Shown: piece after piece, positions 9,301-16,661 of the stretch
Position numbering within the stretch: the stretch's first letter is position 1
How the letters are laid out: the number at the start of each line of letters is the position of its first letter
Assembly: GCA_021787845.1 (NCBI GenBank)
Contig: JAJYLH010000005.1
Coordinates: forward strand, 1 to 64,000
Reading direction: 5' to 3'
Length of the DNA: 64,000 nucleotides
Origin: Myxococcales bacterium
GTDB lineage: Bacteria > Myxococcota > Myxococcia > Myxococcales > JAJYLH01
Notes under the pieces: generated by a model
Seen by the model: only the letters and a program-made list of their open reading frames with translations
Database searches by the model: none
What the model was told of the DNA's origin: nothing
Made by a program: the position numbers and the translations under genes

Positions 9301-9513
9301 CATGTCGAGCGCAGTCGAGACATCGAGCGGCCGTCATCCGCTACCCGGGCCTTCGAAAACCTCACGGTCCAAGTTTCCCGCGCGCGCGGGGATAAATGCG
9401 CGCGATGCTGGTGTTATACCGAGTCGCGCGGGATCGATCCGCGACATCCGGAGCTGTGCCCGAAGTGCACGCACGCGGTGCTGGCCGACGCCGGCGAGGA
9501 GCAGGGATCGTGA
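6346..9513 (+). CDS. ileS: Isoleucyl-tRNA synthetase
   Basis: 1055 residues; charges tRNA-Ile with isoleucine. It is a class I synthetase: the first signature lies in HDGPPYANFGIHQGTALNK (residues 55-73), the editing domain is in the middle, and KLSKR (625-629) is the second signature. The C-terminal zinc-binding cysteines are C1018, C1021, C1038 and C1041 (CARC and CPKC). Two oddities stand out. The HIGH motif reads HQGT, so its last His is Thr. About 60 residues between the anticodon-binding domain and the zinc site (roughly 943-1005) are encoded by family D repeats (STALGTSEERGG and relatives), in frame. The gene heads an ileS-lspA-lgt series, as in many proteobacteria. Confidence 0.95.
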   Translation: MAQDYRSTVHLPKTAFPMRANLPEREPALLRAWKDEKVYDRLVEAHAADPKFILHDGPPYANFGIHQGTALNKILKDLVAKYRAMTGRLVDVVPGWDCHGLPIELAVDKQLGPKKKAMSAVEFRRECRRYAEKAVHAQKESFERLGVLMRWDQPYLTMAYAYEAQTVRELAKFVERGHLYRQKKPVYWCPKDRTALAEAEIEYADHTSPSIFVAMRLVSDPARLSPALAGRDVDLVIWTTTPWTLPANLAIAAHKEFTYVAYDLSGRVIVVAKDLLASMLAECAPAELQVKDASALGVQGAVLRDPSKVLAFFQGSELEGLEYRHPFLDRVSPVLLGEHVTLEAGSGLVHTAPGHGYDDYVLGKQHGLEILAPVDDAGRFTPEVPGFEGKFVFDANREIVERLHETGHLLSDPAATITHSYPHCWRCDGPVIFRATDQWFLSLSEHDLRQKCLDAIDDVTWIPHWGKARILGMMENRPDWCVSRQRTWGVPIVAFYCESCGTCILDAGVMRHVADVFEKESADAWAAHPATELLPEGFRCPSCGGAEFRKEKDILDVWFDSGVSYANVAEMRGNQGFPVDLYLEGSDQHRGWFNSSLIAAVGTRGRAPYRAVLTHGFVVDGQGRKLSKRLGNGVPLETMLKKYGADIIRLWVAAEDYREDIRLSNEILDNLSEAYRKIRNTLRWMLGSLDGFDPARDSVTAAELLPLDKWALEMTARYVERMHEAFETYEFHLAHFATQELCAKTLSAFYFDVLKDRLYTHALKSTSRRSAQTALWRIADALTRSLAPILSFTADEAYRELPGHPQANVFLAGMPNADELRAGLAPGEGERLVEKYGRLVRAVRVPVQKELEDLKAAQQPLFKERKALEDRSKAAPLSEPEQERLRALDAETIGNSLDARVTLAASGPLAEFLAAHEAELPELLIVSQVELTKAARGDAEPDARPSTALGTSEERGGQADRADAWLKHPAAALGTSEERRGTEAAHVERSRDIERPSSATRAFENLTVQVSRARGDKCARCWCYTESRGIDPRHPELCPKCTHAVLADAGEEQGS
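9177..9330. repeat. Family D repeats inside ileS
   Basis: Three related units lie in the coding sequence: CTCGACTGCGCTCGGGACGA near 9180, CGGCTGCGCTCGGGACCAGC near 9256 and, inverted, TCGAGCGCAGTCGAGACATC near 9304. The first two are followed by GCGAAGAACGC. All keep the ileS frame open, adding a low-complexity linker to the protein. Confidence 0.7.
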
Positions 9514-9530
9514 AAAGGCACGCGGTAGCA

Positions 9531-9606
9531 GTGGGTGGAGCGGAGCGTAGCCCATCGTGCCTCGGCCGTGGTCTCTCGATGGGCTCCGCTGACGCTCCAC
9601 CCATCC
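9531..9606. repeat. Family C palindromic repeat, copy 1
   Basis: The arms GTGGGTGGAGCGGAGC...AGCCCATCG and CGATGGGCTCCGCTGACGCTCCACCC are imperfect inverted copies around a short loop. Copies also lie at 11714-11787, 12611-12641 (half) and 51675-51755. It begins 17 nt after the ileS stop. Confidence 0.75.
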
Positions 9607-9636
9607 AACGGTCTCGACGTGGTGCGACAGAACTTT

Positions 9637-9729
9637 GTGGCACGGGCGTCCTCGCCCGTGAGCGCAGGGGGACCGGCCGCGCCTGCGCGGGTTCGGCTGG
9701 GCTTTCACGGGCGAGGACGCCCGTGCCAC
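9637..9729. repeat. Inverted-repeat element, family A, copy 2
   Basis: Perfect 24-nt inverted arms (9637-9660 and 9706-9729, starting GTGGCACGGGCGTCCTCGCC) flank a 45-nt loop. It lies between ileS and lspA, directly after a family C element. Confidence 0.85.
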
Positions 9730-9767
9730 GATCCCGATCGTTTCCCAGGTCGACGAGGTGACCGCAC

Positions 9768-10517
9768 GTGACTGAATCGAGCTCCACGCCCACGGGGCAG
9801 AAGCGGTTTCGACCCCGATGGTCGTTCCTCATCGGCGTCGCGCTGTTGATCCTGGTCGCCGACCAGTCGACCAAGTTCCTCGCGGTGAAGAACCTCACGA
9901 CGGCGATGCAGTCCGCGAACGCGACCACGCTAGGCCAACAGGTTCACGTCTGGCTGTCGTCGCGGCAGATCGTCGACGAGGCCAAGCAGGTGCCGCCGCT
10001 CTTCTCGCACTGGTGGAGCTGGCGCTACGACGAGAACACCGGCGCCGCCTGGAGCTTCGCCGCCCGCTGGCCGAAGAGCGCGCGGGTGCCGTTTTTCGAC
10101 ATCATCTCCGTCCTCGCCATCGGGCTCATCGCTTTCTACTACCGGCGGCTCAAGACGAACCAGAAGCTTTTGGGCATGGCGCTGGCGCTGGTGATGGGCG
10201 GCGCCATCGGGAACCTGACCGACCGGCTCGTCCGCGGGTACGTCATCGACTTCATCGCCTGGCACTGGAACGACCCGCACTGGCTCCATCCGAACCTGCA
10301 CTGGCCCACGTTCAACATCGCCGACTCCTGCATCAGCGTGGGCGTCGCGCTGATCGCCCTCGACTCGCTCATCGTCTGGGCCGCGAGCAAGCGTCAGCCC
10401 GCCGCGGGCGGCTCCGCTCGTCGGCCGACGGGGCTCCAGGCGGGCGGGAAAGCTTCTGGCGCCGGCGGCGCCGCCGATCGACCGCAGAAGGGAACGCATG
10501 CATCCGATTCTCTTTGA
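9768..10517 (+). CDS. lspA: Lipoprotein signal peptidase (signal peptidase II)
   Basis: 249 residues, GTG start. Cleaves the signal peptide of diacylglyceryl-modified prolipoproteins in the inner membrane. Visible family marks are VADQSTK in the first helix, ENTGAAWS, and the catalytic aspartates in GNLTDRL and NIADSCI. It is longer than the usual 150-180 residues because of an extended periplasmic loop (residues 45-80) and a Gly/Ala-rich cytoplasmic tail after about residue 210. The tail overlaps the first 20 nt of lgt, so the two are translationally coupled. Lsp and Lgt act one after the other on the same substrates, and this window encodes several candidate lipoproteins. Confidence 0.93.
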   Translation: MTESSSTPTGQKRFRPRWSFLIGVALLILVADQSTKFLAVKNLTTAMQSANATTLGQQVHVWLSSRQIVDEAKQVPPLFSHWWSWRYDENTGAAWSFAARWPKSARVPFFDIISVLAIGLIAFYYRRLKTNQKLLGMALALVMGGAIGNLTDRLVRGYVIDFIAWHWNDPHWLHPNLHWPTFNIADSCISVGVALIALDSLIVWAASKRQPAAGGSARRPTGLQAGGKASGAGGAADRPQKGTHASDSL

Positions 10518-11691
10518 CATCCCGCTGAACCTCTGGGCGGTGGGCATCGTCGCGGCGCTCTTCGGCATCGGCTCCTTCATCCGCACGCGCTACCAGCCGG
10601 CCGACCGCAACTCGAGCTACATCGCGGACTTCCTCGGCCTCAACGTCCGCTGGGGCGAGGTCAAGAGCGACTGGATGACCTCGATCGTCCGCGGCCTCTT
10701 CGGAGCGGTCATCGCGGGCGCCATCGCCTATGGCGTCAAGCTCATCGCCGACAAGAAGTTCGACGCCCAGGCGATTCCGCTGCACATCTACGGTCTGATG
10801 ATGGCGACCGGGTTCATCGTCGCGATCTGGCTCGCGATGCGGGCGGCGAAGATCCAGGGGCTGCCAGACGTGCCGCTGCGCAACGCCCAGGGCAAGGTGG
10901 TCAAGGACAAGAAGGGCCGGCCGGTCCAGCTCACCTCGTCGGAGCTGGTCAGCGATCTCGCTTTCTACATCCTCGTCGCGGGGCTCGTCGGCTCGCGCAT
11001 CCTCTACATCATCACCCGCTGGGACGCCGAGTACTCGCACGACCCGCTGAAGATGCTGGAGGTCTGGAACGGCGGGCTCGTCTGGTACGGCGGGCTCATC
11101 GGGGCGACCTTGACGGCGGCCTGGTTCGTGCGCCGCTACCAGGTGTCCTTCTGGACTTACGTCGACCTGTTGGTTCCGTCGGTGTCCATCGGCCACGCGC
11201 TCGGGCGCCTCGGCTGTTTCTCCGCCGGGTGCTGCTTCGGGCGAGTCGTCCATTCGAGCTGGTTTCCGTTCGCGGCGAAGTTCCCGCCCGGGAGCCCCGC
11301 CGCGATTCAGCACTTCGGAGACCTCGGCGTGACGCACTGGTCCTTGCCCATCTACCCGACCGAAATCATGGAATCGTTGGGCGAAGTAGTGATCTTCTTC
11401 ATCCTCCTGCGCATCGCCTCGCGCAAGCGGTACCACGGCCAGGTGCTCTTGACGTACTTCTTCCTCTACCCGATTCTGCGCACGGTGATGGAGATGTTCC
11501 GCGGCGACACCATTCGGGCCTTCCTCTTCCACTGGCCGGCGCCGGACAAGTTCGGCAACAGCATCTTCATGTCGACGAGCCAGGCGGCGTCGATCGTGGT
11601 CGCCATCGCCGGCCTCGTGCTGATGATCGGCCTGGCCCGGGCTCGCAAGGCGAAGACGGCCGAGGCGGTCCCGAGCGCCAAGGCGGCCTGA
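10498..11691 (+). CDS. lgt: Prolipoprotein diacylglyceryl transferase
   Basis: 397 residues with seven or more membrane helices. Transfers diacylglycerol from phosphatidylglycerol to the lipobox cysteine, the first step of lipoprotein maturation. The Lgt signature is seen as GHALGRLGCFSAGCCFGR, with the invariant Arg and Gly residues, preceded by WNGGLVWYGGLIG. An insert of about 45 residues (residues 120-165, including QGKVVKDKKGRPVQL) lengthens it relative to the usual 260-300. The start ATG lies inside the end of lspA. Confidence 0.93.
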   Translation: MHPILFDIPLNLWAVGIVAALFGIGSFIRTRYQPADRNSSYIADFLGLNVRWGEVKSDWMTSIVRGLFGAVIAGAIAYGVKLIADKKFDAQAIPLHIYGLMMATGFIVAIWLAMRAAKIQGLPDVPLRNAQGKVVKDKKGRPVQLTSSELVSDLAFYILVAGLVGSRILYIITRWDAEYSHDPLKMLEVWNGGLVWYGGLIGATLTAAWFVRRYQVSFWTYVDLLVPSVSIGHALGRLGCFSAGCCFGRVVHSSWFPFAAKFPPGSPAAIQHFGDLGVTHWSLPIYPTEIMESLGEVVIFFILLRIASRKRYHGQVLLTYFFLYPILRTVMEMFRGDTIRAFLFHWPAPDKFGNSIFMSTSQAASIVVAIAGLVLMIGLARARKAKTAEAVPSAKAA

Positions 11692-11700
11692 GGACGGCGC

Positions 11701-12516
11701 ATGCGCGAGAGCCGTAGGATGGGCCAAGCACAGCGCGGCCCATCGTTGCGACCATCGATGATGGGTTCCGCTCCGCTTCACCCATCCCGCGCGGTGCCGC
11801 TCTGCGTCTGTTGTGGCTTGTTTCTCGCGTGCGCATCTCCGTCGTCGGCTTCGAAGCATCCCGATGCGGGCACGACTTCCGCCGACGCGGGCGTTCCGAG
11901 CGCGTTGCCGTTTCCCTTCGTCCGGATGACCGACCCGCAGGATGGCACCAGCCACTCCGTTTCGTTCCAAGGGAAGGTCACCAGCATCGATCCGCCGCAG
12001 ACGCAGGTCGACGGCGAGACGCCCGCCAGCCAGTTGCAGGTCTTGGACAACAGCAATCAGGAGACGCTCTTCTACACCTTGCCCACAGGCTTCTACGTCA
12101 GCGCCTTTCCCAACGACTGGGTGCAGGTGCTCTACCGCCAGAACTCCGATGGCTCGGCCTCTTCGTATGGCGCGCGCATCGAGGACCTCGACGGGCACCT
12201 GATTGCGATGTTCGTCGACGGCGAAATCGGGCCCGCGCTTCTGGACAGCGAGCGCCTGGGGTTCACGTTCGCGCTCGACACGACGCAGCCGCTCGCGACC
12301 GAGACGACGGACTGCGGAACCAAGCTGCACTATCCGGTCATGGTCACGAACGGCAGTCGGACGAAACGCCTCTTCGATGGCCAGAGCGAAACGTACACCC
12401 TCGCCGACGGCGAACCGGTGACCTTCACGCTCTTCGACGCCTGGCGCCTGGAGGATCCGAGGTGCCCCGCGCCGCCGGACTACGCCATCGGCTACGTCGT
12501 CGAACCGGCGAAGTGA
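11701..12516 (+). CDS. Putative lipoprotein of unknown function
   Basis: 271 residues, starting 9 nt after the lgt stop with a GAGGA Shine-Dalgarno 6 nt ahead. The hydrophobic stretch VPLCVCCGLFLAC with an FLAC lipobox-like site is followed by a Ser/Asp/Ala-rich linker and a beta-rich domain (SFQGKVTSIDPPQTQVDG...LPTGFYVSAFPNDWVQV...). No family is recognised. Residues 4-29 are encoded by a family C repeat that lies between the start codon and the hydrophobic core and keeps the frame. An alternative start is the GTG at 11794, which would omit the repeat but lacks a ribosome binding site. The position after lspA-lgt fits a lipoprotein substrate. Confidence 0.65.
   Translation: MRESRRMGQAQRGPSLRPSMMGSAPLHPSRAVPLCVCCGLFLACASPSSASKHPDAGTTSADAGVPSALPFPFVRMTDPQDGTSHSVSFQGKVTSIDPPQTQVDGETPASQLQVLDNSNQETLFYTLPTGFYVSAFPNDWVQVLYRQNSDGSASSYGARIEDLDGHLIAMFVDGEIGPALLDSERLGFTFALDTTQPLATETTDCGTKLHYPVMVTNGSRTKRLFDGQSETYTLADGEPVTFTLFDAWRLEDPRCPAPPDYAIGYVVEPAK
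11714..11787. repeat. Family C palindromic repeat, copy 2 (inside a CDS)
   Basis: Begins GTAGGATGGGCCAAGC and ends with the inverted arm GCTTCACCCATCC. It lies in frame inside the N-terminal coding region of the lipoprotein downstream of lgt. Confidence 0.75.
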
Positions 12517-12540
12517 TCGGCAGCACCGGCTTTCTGGCCA

Positions 12541-12587
12541 GTCCGATCCGACCGATCGGACCGATCGGTCGGATCGGACTGATCGGT
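12541..12587. repeat. GATCGGACC hairpin repeat (family B), locus 1
   Basis: Runs of ATCGGACCG and its complement form a hairpin. It starts 25 nt after the lipoprotein stop, between convergent genes, where a bidirectional terminator would be expected. Confidence 0.8.
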
Positions 12588-12610
12588 CATGTCGGGGCGT
12601 CGGCAGATCA

Positions 12611-12641
12611 GTAGGATGGGCCAAGCGCAGCGCGGCCCATC
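12611..12641. repeat. Family C repeat, half copy
   Basis: One arm only (GTAGGATGGGCCAAGCGCAG then GCGGCCCATC); the distal arm is missing. It lies 31 nt downstream of the stop of the minus-strand membrane gene. Confidence 0.65.
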
Positions 12642-12671
12642 ATCGCGGGCCGCCGCCGGTGACAAAGCGAA

Positions 12672-13241
12672 TCAGAACCGCAGCGCCACCAGCGGCAGCC
12701 GAATTCCCGAGCCGAGCGAGTGCTCGACGGCGGTCTCGCCGCTTCCGACGACGGCGGCCGGCGCGCCGATGACCGGCACCGGCGCGAGGCTGCGCGCCTG
12801 CTGCACCTTCGCCACGTGATAGGCGTCCCACATGCTCCAGCCGGTCACGCCGGCCCCCGACAGGAACACCACCAGGCCGTCGAAGCCAAACGCGCCCCCC
12901 TGGCCCTTCTCGGCCTTGGCCGCCCGAACGAGGAGCAACGCGCCCACGACGTAGAACACCACCGCGCTCGCGAAGAACCCGGCCGCCTTCAGCCCTTCCC
13001 CGTTGATGAGCTGCCCGAAACCCGGGACGATGCTCGCCGCGCACGGAAGCCAGGGGCTCAAGCCCGCCCCGGCACCGCTGCCGCTCTCCCCGACAACGAC
13101 CGGCATCGACGCGGCGGTCGCCCCCGCGACCGGCGATGCGAGCGCCTGATCCAGCAGTGGAACCGGCGCGGCCCGCGCCAGCCGCGGTAGCCCCAGTGCG
13201 AGCACCCCGACCACCAGCACCACCCGAACGCCGACCCGCAT
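12672..13241 (-). CDS. Exported membrane protein, DUF5683/TM2-like
   Basis: 189 residues. A signal peptide (MRVGVRVVLVVGVLALGLPRL then ARAAP) is followed by a two-helix region with PGFGQLINGEGLKAAGFF, a pattern of small TM2/DUF5683-like membrane proteins, then WSMWDAYHVAKVQQ. Function unknown. The ATG at 13241 has GAGG 5 nt upstream; a GTG two codons earlier is less likely. It is the last gene in a minus-strand row with two other envelope proteins. Confidence 0.7.
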   Translation of the reverse strand: MRVGVRVVLVVGVLALGLPRLARAAPVPLLDQALASPVAGATAASMPVVVGESGSGAGAGLSPWLPCAASIVPGFGQLINGEGLKAAGFFASAVVFYVVGALLLVRAAKAEKGQGGAFGFDGLVVFLSGAGVTGWSMWDAYHVAKVQQARSLAPVPVIGAPAAVVGSGETAVEHSLGSGIRLPLVALRF

Positions 13242-13323
13242 CGTCACCTCGCGAAGACCATCACGCCTCGGCGCTGGTCCTCGCCGCCCGGGCGCCGGCG
13301 ACGAGGAACCGCCGCGGCCCGAC

Positions 13324-13995
13324 CTATCTTCCGCCGAAGAGGAAGCCGACGCCGAATTGCATCAGGACGCCGGCGTTGTCCAGCGAGCTGACTTCGGTCG
13401 AGGATCCGTTGGAAGCTGCGGCGCCCGTCATCGGCTTGAGCACCGTCACCTCCGGCAAGAGCTGGAACGAATCCCCCAGCCGGAGCGCGAGGCCCACGCC
13501 GGCGCCGACGCTCAGGACCTGCACGACGCTGCTGCCGCCGGAATCGCTCGCGAACACGAACAGGTCGTGCACCTTCGGCGAGAGGACGAGCTCGCTCGAC
13601 CCGAGCGGAATGCCGATGAGCAGCGGGACCTGCACCATGCCGATGCCCCCGCTGCTCGTTCCGGTGAGGAACACGCCGCCGACCGACGGCGCGAGCGAGA
13701 GCGTGAACTGATCGCGGCCGCCCATCAGTTGGAACTTGGTCAACAGGTCGATGCCATTGAAGCCGAGGCGGGCACCGAGCTCGGCGGAGTCGGAGATACC
13801 GTAGCGGATGGCGACCGCGGCGCTCGGCAGATACTCGCCCCCGCCCGACCCGCTGGCGCCCCAGTAGCTCGGCTCCAGCGCCCATTGGGTTCTCCCCGCG
13901 CCGATGGTGTGCGCGGTCTCGAACGTCCCCATCGTGACGCAACCGGTGGAGAGCAAGAGGGTCGTGCAGACGAGCGCGAGACTTCGGCCGGACAT
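13324..13995 (-). CDS. Putative outer-membrane lipoprotein, beta-barrel-like
   Basis: 223 residues. A signal peptide ends at LLLSTGC, a likely lipobox. The mature part alternates short hydrophobic strands with Gly/Ser turns (ALEPSYWGASGSGGG..., AELGARLGFNGID..., LSLAPSVGGVFLTG...) and ends VLMQFGVGFLFGGR. Alternating strands with a C-terminal aromatic segment suggest a small outer-membrane barrel. The start at 13995 has GGAGG 6 nt upstream and excludes the longer frame to 14028. Confidence 0.7.
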   Translation of the reverse strand: MSGRSLALVCTTLLLSTGCVTMGTFETAHTIGAGRTQWALEPSYWGASGSGGGEYLPSAAVAIRYGISDSAELGARLGFNGIDLLTKFQLMGGRDQFTLSLAPSVGGVFLTGTSSGGIGMVQVPLLIGIPLGSSELVLSPKVHDLFVFASDSGGSSVVQVLSVGAGVGLALRLGDSFQLLPEVTVLKPMTGAAASNGSSTEVSSLDNAGVLMQFGVGFLFGGR

Positions 13996-14050
13996 GAATA
14001 GCCTCCGAGGTTGGTTGAAGTGCGCCACTTACCACGGGCGACGCAGGCGA

Positions 14051-15508
14051 TCAAGGCCCAGGCTCGCCTCGCCGCCGCCGCAGGACGAGCCCCATCAGCC
14101 AGAGCACCGACAGCGCTCCCGCTCCGTTGCAGTCGCAGCCGTCCTTGACCTCGACCAGCCCGGCCCCGCCGTCCGCCTTCTTCGGCGTGGTGCCGCCGCC
14201 GGTCGATCCGCCGTCGCCCTCGGTGCCCCCGCCGCCGGTCGGGCACGTCGTCGAGCTCGCGTCGGAGCAGGTTCCCTGCGAGCAGCGGTAGCCCTCCTGG
14301 CAGTCGGCATCGCCCCCGCAGGACCGGCGATAACCCCACACCACCCCGTCCGCGCCGACCAGCCACCCGTTGTCGAAGTCGCGCAAGGTGCCCGCCTGGA
14401 ACGAGCCGTCGCCGCCCGACATCCCGCTGTACGAGATGGTCACGTGGACGGTCCCCAGGTCCGATTTCGTCCAGCTCGCGCCGCCGTCGCTCGTCACGTA
14501 GTCCGCCACCTTCCAGAGGTTGCTGGACATCGTCGTGCTCGACCCTCCGCCGCCTCCCGAGCTGGACTGCTGCTGGGTCTCGTGGCCGAGAAAGCCGAGC
14601 GCGCCCAGGTGCCCGTGCTGCGCGTCGTCCCACCACTGCGCCAGGATTTCGCCGGTGTCCAGGTCGCTCGATCCGAAGGCGCTGATGGTGCCCACCTTCT
14701 CCGGCAGTTGGAGGTCCGTCAGCGTCTGGCCGCCGTCGGTCGTCGCGTAGAGCGAGGCGTCGAAGGTCGACGAGTCGTCCGCCTGCCTCCACGCCGCGAC
14801 GTAGCCCGTCTTGCCGTCGCAGAGGAAGAAGATCGAGCTGATGCCCTGGTCGGCGATCCCGGCGCCTTCGGTCCAGGTGAGCCCGCCGTCGGTCGAGGAG
14901 AGCAGCACCGCATTCGAGGGGACGCCGGTGTCGGAGTCGACGTCGTAGCCGGCGGCGAACGCGAGCTTCGCGCTGACGACCTGGACGTGCCAGAGGTCCG
15001 TCGTCACCGGGCTCGTCACCGCCTTCCAGGTTGCTCCGCCGTCGGTCGTCCGCGCGATCCGGCCGCCGTCGCCCACCGCGAGCCCGGTCGTCGCGTCGAG
15101 GAACGCCATCGCCTCGACCGGAAAGCCCGCCGCGGCTGGCTTCCAGGTCGCGCCGCCGTCGCTCGTCCGCTGGATCGACTGGCCGATGGCGACGAAGCCG
15201 TGCGTCGGGTCGACGAACGCGACGCTCGTCGTCCATGCCTGGAGCGAGCCGACGTTCGCGAGCGAGTTGGAGATGTCGGTGAAGCTCTGGCCGCCGTCGT
15301 CGCTCGCGAAGACGCGGGTCAGCGGCTTCGTGCTCATCCCGCTGCCTTCGAGGACGTAGCCCGCGGTGAAGACATGGGTCGCGTCGGGCGCGCAGACGCC
15401 GACCAGGTAGACACCGGTGTCGGAGCCGAGCGAGGTCCAGCCGCCGGTGTCCGCGCGGGCGCAGACGGCGGCGAGCGTGCAGACGGCAAACACGGCGGCG
15501 CGACGCAT
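14051..15508 (-). CDS. Secreted BNR/YCF48-type repeat protein with MYXO-CTERM-like tail
   Basis: 485 residues. A signal peptide (MRRAAVFAVCTLAAVCARA) precedes repeated strands of the SxDGGxTW type (TSDGGATWKPAA, TTDGGATWKAV, STDGGLTWTEG, TSDGGASWTKSD). These form a beta-propeller as in sialidase Asp-box or photosystem II assembly HCF136/YCF48 proteins. A short Cys-rich segment (CGGDADCQEGYRCSQGTCSD) and a Gly-rich linker lead to a C-terminal GCDCNGAG, a hydrophobic helix and RRRR, the layout of the MYXO-CTERM surface-sorting tail. It is likely cell-surface anchored; the ligand is unknown. Confidence 0.8.
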   Translation of the reverse strand: MRRAAVFAVCTLAAVCARADTGGWTSLGSDTGVYLVGVCAPDATHVFTAGYVLEGSGMSTKPLTRVFASDDGGQSFTDISNSLANVGSLQAWTTSVAFVDPTHGFVAIGQSIQRTSDGGATWKPAAAGFPVEAMAFLDATTGLAVGDGGRIARTTDGGATWKAVTSPVTTDLWHVQVVSAKLAFAAGYDVDSDTGVPSNAVLLSSTDGGLTWTEGAGIADQGISSIFFLCDGKTGYVAAWRQADDSSTFDASLYATTDGGQTLTDLQLPEKVGTISAFGSSDLDTGEILAQWWDDAQHGHLGALGFLGHETQQQSSSGGGGGSSTTMSSNLWKVADYVTSDGGASWTKSDLGTVHVTISYSGMSGGDGSFQAGTLRDFDNGWLVGADGVVWGYRRSCGGDADCQEGYRCSQGTCSDASSTTCPTGGGGTEGDGGSTGGGTTPKKADGGAGLVEVKDGCDCNGAGALSVLWLMGLVLRRRRGEPGP

Positions 15509-15600
15509 CGAGGGCTCCCGCGTACGACCGCGCGCCAGGATAGCGCAAGGTCCCGCGCACGCCGCGCGCCCGGCGCGACCGTCCCTGTTACGCTCGGGCG

Positions 15601-16395
15601 ATGAAGGTCATCGCGTTGGTGAAGGCGCCGAAGGACCCGGAAGCGGCGGCGCAGGTGTTGGCCCGCGAGTCTGGGACGACGCTCGCGGAAGCGCGGATGC
15701 GGCTGGCGCCCGAACCACCGGCGCTCCTCGCGCGGCTCGTGCCCGAGGCGACGGACGCCATCGCCGACCGGCTGCGGGCAGGAGGGCTTCAGGCCCTCGC
15801 GATTTCGACCCAGCCCGCGCCCGGGCGCACCCGGGTGAAGAGCGTCGATTTCCAGCCGAATCTGGTGCGCTTCCTGCCGCGCGCCGGGGAGGCGTTGGAG
15901 ATTCCTTTCGGCGACATCGCGGCGATCCTCCGCGGCATCAGCGCGGTGACGACCGAGAGCGAGACCATCGAGAAGCAGAAGAAGCTGAACTGGGGAGCGA
16001 CGCTCGCGGGCCTGCCGATGCAAAAGACCGTCACCCGGACGGTTCGCTCCGAGACCGAGGACATCGAAAACGCGATCTACGTCTACGCGGCGGACGGGCG
16101 CTGCGCGGTCTTGCGCGAGCTGTCGATGGAGCTCGCCTGGCTGGGGAAAGCGCTCCAGCCGAGCAGGACCGCCAACATGATGCTCATCGCGCGGATGCTC
16201 CGGGAGAGAGCGCCGGGCGCGTTCTACGACGAGCGGCTGGTCCGCCTCGGACGCCGGCCGGTACCGTTCCTGGCCCTCGGCGAGTCCCAGGTGTCGAGCA
16301 AGGCCGGCACCACCACCACCCAGGACACCTCCAGCGTCCTCGACCTGCTCGCCGAGGCGCTCTTCCAGGGCGTGCGCCAGCGGATGCTGCCGTGA
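15601..16395 (+). CDS. Conserved hypothetical protein
   Basis: 264 residues, no signal peptide or membrane helix. Residues 1-75 form a small alpha/beta domain (MKVIALVKAPKDPEAAAQVL... LRAGGLQALAIS) with the look of a ferredoxin-like or L7/L12-type unit, followed by a beta-rich domain (VDFQPNLVRFLPR, IPFGDIAAILRG, AIYVYAADGRC). No name can be assigned. TACGCT lies 6 nt before the ATG with no Shine-Dalgarno, so a leaderless transcript is possible. Confidence 0.7.
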   Translation: MKVIALVKAPKDPEAAAQVLARESGTTLAEARMRLAPEPPALLARLVPEATDAIADRLRAGGLQALAISTQPAPGRTRVKSVDFQPNLVRFLPRAGEALEIPFGDIAAILRGISAVTTESETIEKQKKLNWGATLAGLPMQKTVTRTVRSETEDIENAIYVYAADGRCAVLRELSMELAWLGKALQPSRTANMMLIARMLRERAPGAFYDERLVRLGRRPVPFLALGESQVSSKAGTTTTQDTSSVLDLLAEALFQGVRQRMLP

Positions 16396-16449
16396 AGAGC
16401 GACGGCCCAGCCGCTCCCCTTGGGTTCCCCCGGCCGGAGAAACACGAAC

Positions 16450-16488
16450 GGCTCCACCGGAGCGCTCTTGGCGAGCGTCGGCGGAGCC
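16450..16488. terminator. Hairpin between convergent transcripts
   Basis: GGCTCCACCG pairs with CGGCGGAGCC (one mismatch) and an inner CGCTC pairs with GAGCG. On the plus strand TTT follows. It sits between the plus-strand hypothetical gene and the 3' end of minus-strand tRNA-Glu, so it can stop both. Confidence 0.6.
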
Positions 16489-16498
16489 TTTGAAGAAG

Positions 16499-16573
16499 TG
16501 GTGACCCCTAGGAGAATCGAACTCCTGTCTGGAGCGTGAGAGGCTCCCGTCCTGACCGCTAGACGAAGGGGCC
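16499..16573 (-). tRNA. tRNA-Glu (anticodon CUC)
   Basis: The minus strand folds into a complete cloverleaf: acceptor GGCCCCT/AGGGGTC, anticodon loop CTCTCAC giving CUC (reads GAG), T-arm GGAGTTCGATTCTCC, and encoded CCA at the 3' end. The next gene on the same strand is tRNA-Gln, 9 nt away. Confidence 0.95.
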
Positions 16574-16582
16574 ACTTCTCGT

Positions 16583-16656
16583 TGGTTGGGGAACTAGGAT
16601 TCGAACCTAGACCAGAGGAGTCAGAGTCCTCCGTCCTGCCGTTAGACGATTCCCCA
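16583..16656 (-). tRNA. tRNA-Gln (anticodon CUG)
   Basis: Cloverleaf on the minus strand: acceptor TGGGGAA/TTCCCCA, anticodon loop CTCTGAC giving CUG (reads CAG), T-arm CTAGGTTCGAATCCTAG, CCA encoded. Its 5' end lies 5 nt after the stop of the small secreted-protein gene, so the three are probably one transcript processed by RNase P. Confidence 0.95.
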
Positions 16657-16661
16657 GCAGC

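Noticed and set aside
12541-12587. Classic Rho-independent terminator
   Set aside because: The hairpin fits but no U-tract follows at this or the other family B sites; they are listed as repeats with a possible 3'-end role.
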